A stretch of DNA of 5,973 nucleotides from Mycobacterium sp. (GTDB taxonomy: Bacteria; Actinomycetota; Actinomycetes; Mycobacteriales; Mycobacteriaceae), in contig JAHFVB010000330.1 of the NCBI GenBank assembly GCA_023264755.1, positions 1 to 5,973 on the forward strand, written 5' to 3'. A model generated the notes under the pieces. That model was not told where the DNA came from and ran no database searches. It saw nothing but the letters and a program-made list of their open reading frames with translations. Shown piece by piece: positions 4,449-5,973 of this stretch. Every line of letters starts with the position of its first letter. Positions within the stretch are counted from its first letter, which is position 1. A program made the translations under genes and the position numbers.

Positions 4449-5689
4449 CGCTTCCCCCGCATGCGTCGCCTGCGCTCCGGCACCAGGTGCATCACCTGAT
4501 CCAGCGCGGCCTCGCCGCTCCACGGCACCACCTCGACACCGATCGTGCGCATGTCGCGGTACATGAACGAGCGCTGCAACGTCCACATCCGTCGGAGCAA
4601 CGGGTCCGGCTCCTCGAACGGGGCCCCGTCGAGCACGTCGACGGCCACCACGACGTGGCCCCGCCGGCAGAGCTCGATCAGGGCCAGTGCGAAGTCGGTG
4701 TCGAGCAGCGTGGAGAAGGCCACGACGACCGCACCCGACGGCAACGCCGCCCGCGGCGCCAACGTCCCCGAGGTGACTTCGAAACCGTCCCCGGCGGCCA
4801 GCACCGCGTCGAGCACCCGATAGAACTGCCTGCGCCCGATGTCGGCGCCCAGCCAACGCGGCCGGCCTCCGAGGGCGACCACCCCGGCGCGGTCGCCGCC
4901 GCGCAACGCACTCTGGACCACCTGCACCGCGCCCCGGACGGTGCGCTCGGTCGCCTCGGTGGCGGGGCCCGCGGGTTGGTCGTACGTGTCGACGAGCACC
5001 ACGACGTCGGCGGCGCGTTCACTGAGCCGCTCGGTGACGTGCAGGCTGCCCCGGCGCGCGCTGACCGGCCAGTTGACGGTCCGTAGCTGGTCGCCCGGCA
5101 CGTAACTGCGGATGCTGCCGTATTCGACGCCCCGCCCGACGTACCGGGTCAGGTGCGTGCCCAGTCGGTCGGGCAGCTCGGTCCGCGGCAGCGGAGTGGA
5201 TTGCGTTGGAGCGATGGGGAATACGAATACTTCGGCCGCGTCGACGGTAGCCGTCCCGAGGAGGAGGCCGCCCCGGGCCGGCACGTTCAGCCGCACCCGC
5301 AACGGGTAGCGCCCCCAACGCTGCGCCGACGCCGTCAACTCGGTCCTGGCGCTGTCGCGCGTCGTGTCGAGCTGCAGGCCGTCGGGAGCGACGACTTCGA
5401 CGTCGACGGCGCTGCCATCCGCGGTCTGCGCCCACACCGCCACCTGCACCCGTTCGGTCTCGAAACATCGCGACGACGCGGGCTGCCCGTGCACCCGCAC
5501 GTGCGGCGGTGACGGCTGCCAACGCAGCGACACCAGCACCCCCAGCAGCGGCGCGGCGAATGCCACCAGCTGCCACTGAGTCCCGAGCAACGCTGCGGCC
5601 AACGCCACCGCCACGCACGTCGCCAGGGCGTGCGCCAGCGGCGAGGTCCGCCACTCGAGTTCGACGTCGATCGACCGTTGCTCGATCAC
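4445..5689 (-). CDS. DUF58 domain protein, partner of the MoxR ATPase
   Basis: The 414-residue protein belongs to the DUF58 family, which is regularly encoded beside MoxR AAA+ ATPases and is thought to help assemble or activate envelope or metal-dependent protein complexes. Its molecular role is unproven. Numbered from GTG 5689, two adjacent hydrophobic segments (about 20-37 and 40-55) form a membrane hairpin. A beta-rich region follows to about 165. The DUF58 signature is at about 184-221, with G-R-G-x-E-Y-G-S-I-R-x-Y-x-P-G-D, then R-x-V-N-W and the G-S-L-x-V-x-E block. A von Willebrand A-like domain starts at V-V-V-L-V-D (229-234), but the metal-site D-x-S-x-S motif is degenerate (D-T-Y-D-Q). 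The end is strongly basic. The start is uncertain. GTG 5689 lies 16 nt after the moxR stop with a weak GGGCGAG before it. GTG 5719 would add 10 residues and overlap moxR by 14 nt. The stop overlaps the next gene as ATGA. Confidence 0.9.
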   Translation of the reverse strand: MIEQRSIDVELEWRTSPLAHALATCVAVALAAALLGTQWQLVAFAAPLLGVLVSLRWQPSPPHVRVHGQPASSRCFETERVQVAVWAQTADGSAVDVEVVAPDGLQLDTTRDSARTELTASAQRWGRYPLRVRLNVPARGGLLLGTATVDAAEVFVFPIAPTQSTPLPRTELPDRLGTHLTRYVGRGVEYGSIRSYVPGDQLRTVNWPVSARRGSLHVTERLSERAADVVVLVDTYDQPAGPATEATERTVRGAVQVVQSALRGGDRAGVVALGGRPRWLGADIGRRQFYRVLDAVLAAGDGFEVTSGTLAPRAALPSGAVVVAFSTLLDTDFALALIELCRRGHVVVAVDVLDGAPFEEPDPLLRRMWTLQRSFMYRDMRTIGVEVVPWSGEAALDQVMHLVPERRRRMRGKR

Positions 5690-5705
5690 GGTTGCTCGCC
5701 CGGCC

Positions 5706-5973
5706 CTACCCGGTGCCACCGGTGCGTGGCACCGGGATGCGGCGCAACAGTTCGGCGACGACGTCGATGCTGCGCACCTGCCTGACCCACATCTCCGGAC
5801 GCAGACTGATGCGGTGCGCCATGGCGTTGCCGGCGAGCGACTTCACGTCTTCGGGAATGACGTAGTCCCGGCCGGCCAGCAGCGCGCTGGCCCGTGCGAG
5901 TTGAACGAGGTCGAGCTCGGCGCGCGGGCTGGCGCCCACCGCGACCTGCGGATGCTGCCGGCTGGCCGCGGCC
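5706..5973 (-). CDS. MoxR-family AAA+ ATPase, C-terminal 88 residues (cut by window edge)
   Basis: Only the 3' end is present. The 88 visible residues include G-A-S-P-R-A, the sensor 2 motif of MoxR ATPases, whose Arg contacts nucleotide. After it come A-R-A-S-A-L-L-A-G-R-D-Y-V and P-E-D-V-K, typical of the helical lid domain, and an A-H-R-I-S-L-R-P tail. Walker A and B motifs and the start lie beyond the right edge. MoxR proteins are chaperone-like ATPases that act with DUF58 or VWA partners, and the DUF58 gene follows within 16 nt or overlaps it. Neighbour order (moxR, DUF58, small membrane protein) fits the mycobacterial MoxR3 cluster rather than the MoxR1 cluster, which has a VWA gene next. 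The promoter of this operon is outside the window. The TAG stop is at 5708-5706. Confidence 0.92.
   Translation of the reverse strand, partial: AAASRQHPQVAVGASPRAELDLVQLARASALLAGRDYVIPEDVKSLAGNAMAHRISLRPEMWVRQVRSIDVVAELLRRIPVPRTGGTG

Noticed and set aside
4449..4856. Upstream extension of the small membrane protein frame
   Set aside because: It lies wholly within the DUF58 gene; the ATG at 4448 with ATGA overlap explains the start.
1..5973. Mobile element, phage, toxin-antitoxin or CRISPR content
   Set aside because: No transposase, integrase, terminal repeats, spaced repeats or tRNA end was seen; all larger genes look native to a mycobacterial chromosome.

Overview
The window reads as ordinary chromosomal DNA of a high-GC actinomycete, most likely a Mycobacterium/Mycolicibacterium species. 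This rests on the strong G/C bias at third codon positions, frequent GTG starts, a mycobacterial-type hemophore, and a MoxR–DUF58–small membrane protein cluster whose order resembles the Rv3164c–Rv3163c–Rv3162c cluster of M. tuberculosis. That comparison is from memory, not from a search. No tRNA, rRNA, CRISPR array, transposase or attachment site was recognised.

Layout, left to right. (1) 117-494 (+) encodes a secreted hemophore-like haem-binding protein with a clear ribosome binding site. (2) Tail to tail with it, only 3 nt apart, lies a minus-strand pair: a rhomboid intramembrane protease with an N-terminal zinc-binding domain (1340-498), and upstream of it an acyl-CoA thioesterase II of the TesB type (2199-1381). 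(3) A divergent intergenic region (2200-2345) holds a possible near-leaderless tesB promoter on the minus strand and, on the plus strand, a 16-bp perfect palindrome directly before a strong Shine-Dalgarno sequence. (4) That Shine-Dalgarno serves a 49-codon small ORF (2346-2495). Its TGA overlaps the GTG of the next gene as GTGA. (5) 2492-4015 (+) is a 507-residue ECF-type sigma factor. Its own C-terminus carries an RsrA-like zinc anti-sigma motif, one transmembrane helix and a roughly 160-residue Thr/Pro-rich tail, probably outside the membrane, ending in a Cys pair. (6) The right end is a minus-strand operon transcribed leftwards: moxR (3' end only), a DUF58 protein and a small integral membrane protein. 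The last two overlap as ATGA, and the membrane gene overlaps the 3' end of the sigma gene by 11 bp, convergently.

The most interesting unit is 2308-4015: palindrome, small coupled ORF, then a one-protein transmembrane sigma/anti-sigma relay. The domain architecture is visible in the sequence, and fused C-terminal extensions are known in some actinobacterial ECF groups. The coupled small ORF and the palindromic leader are features I do not recognise from described systems. The remaining genes look like normal housekeeping or envelope functions.
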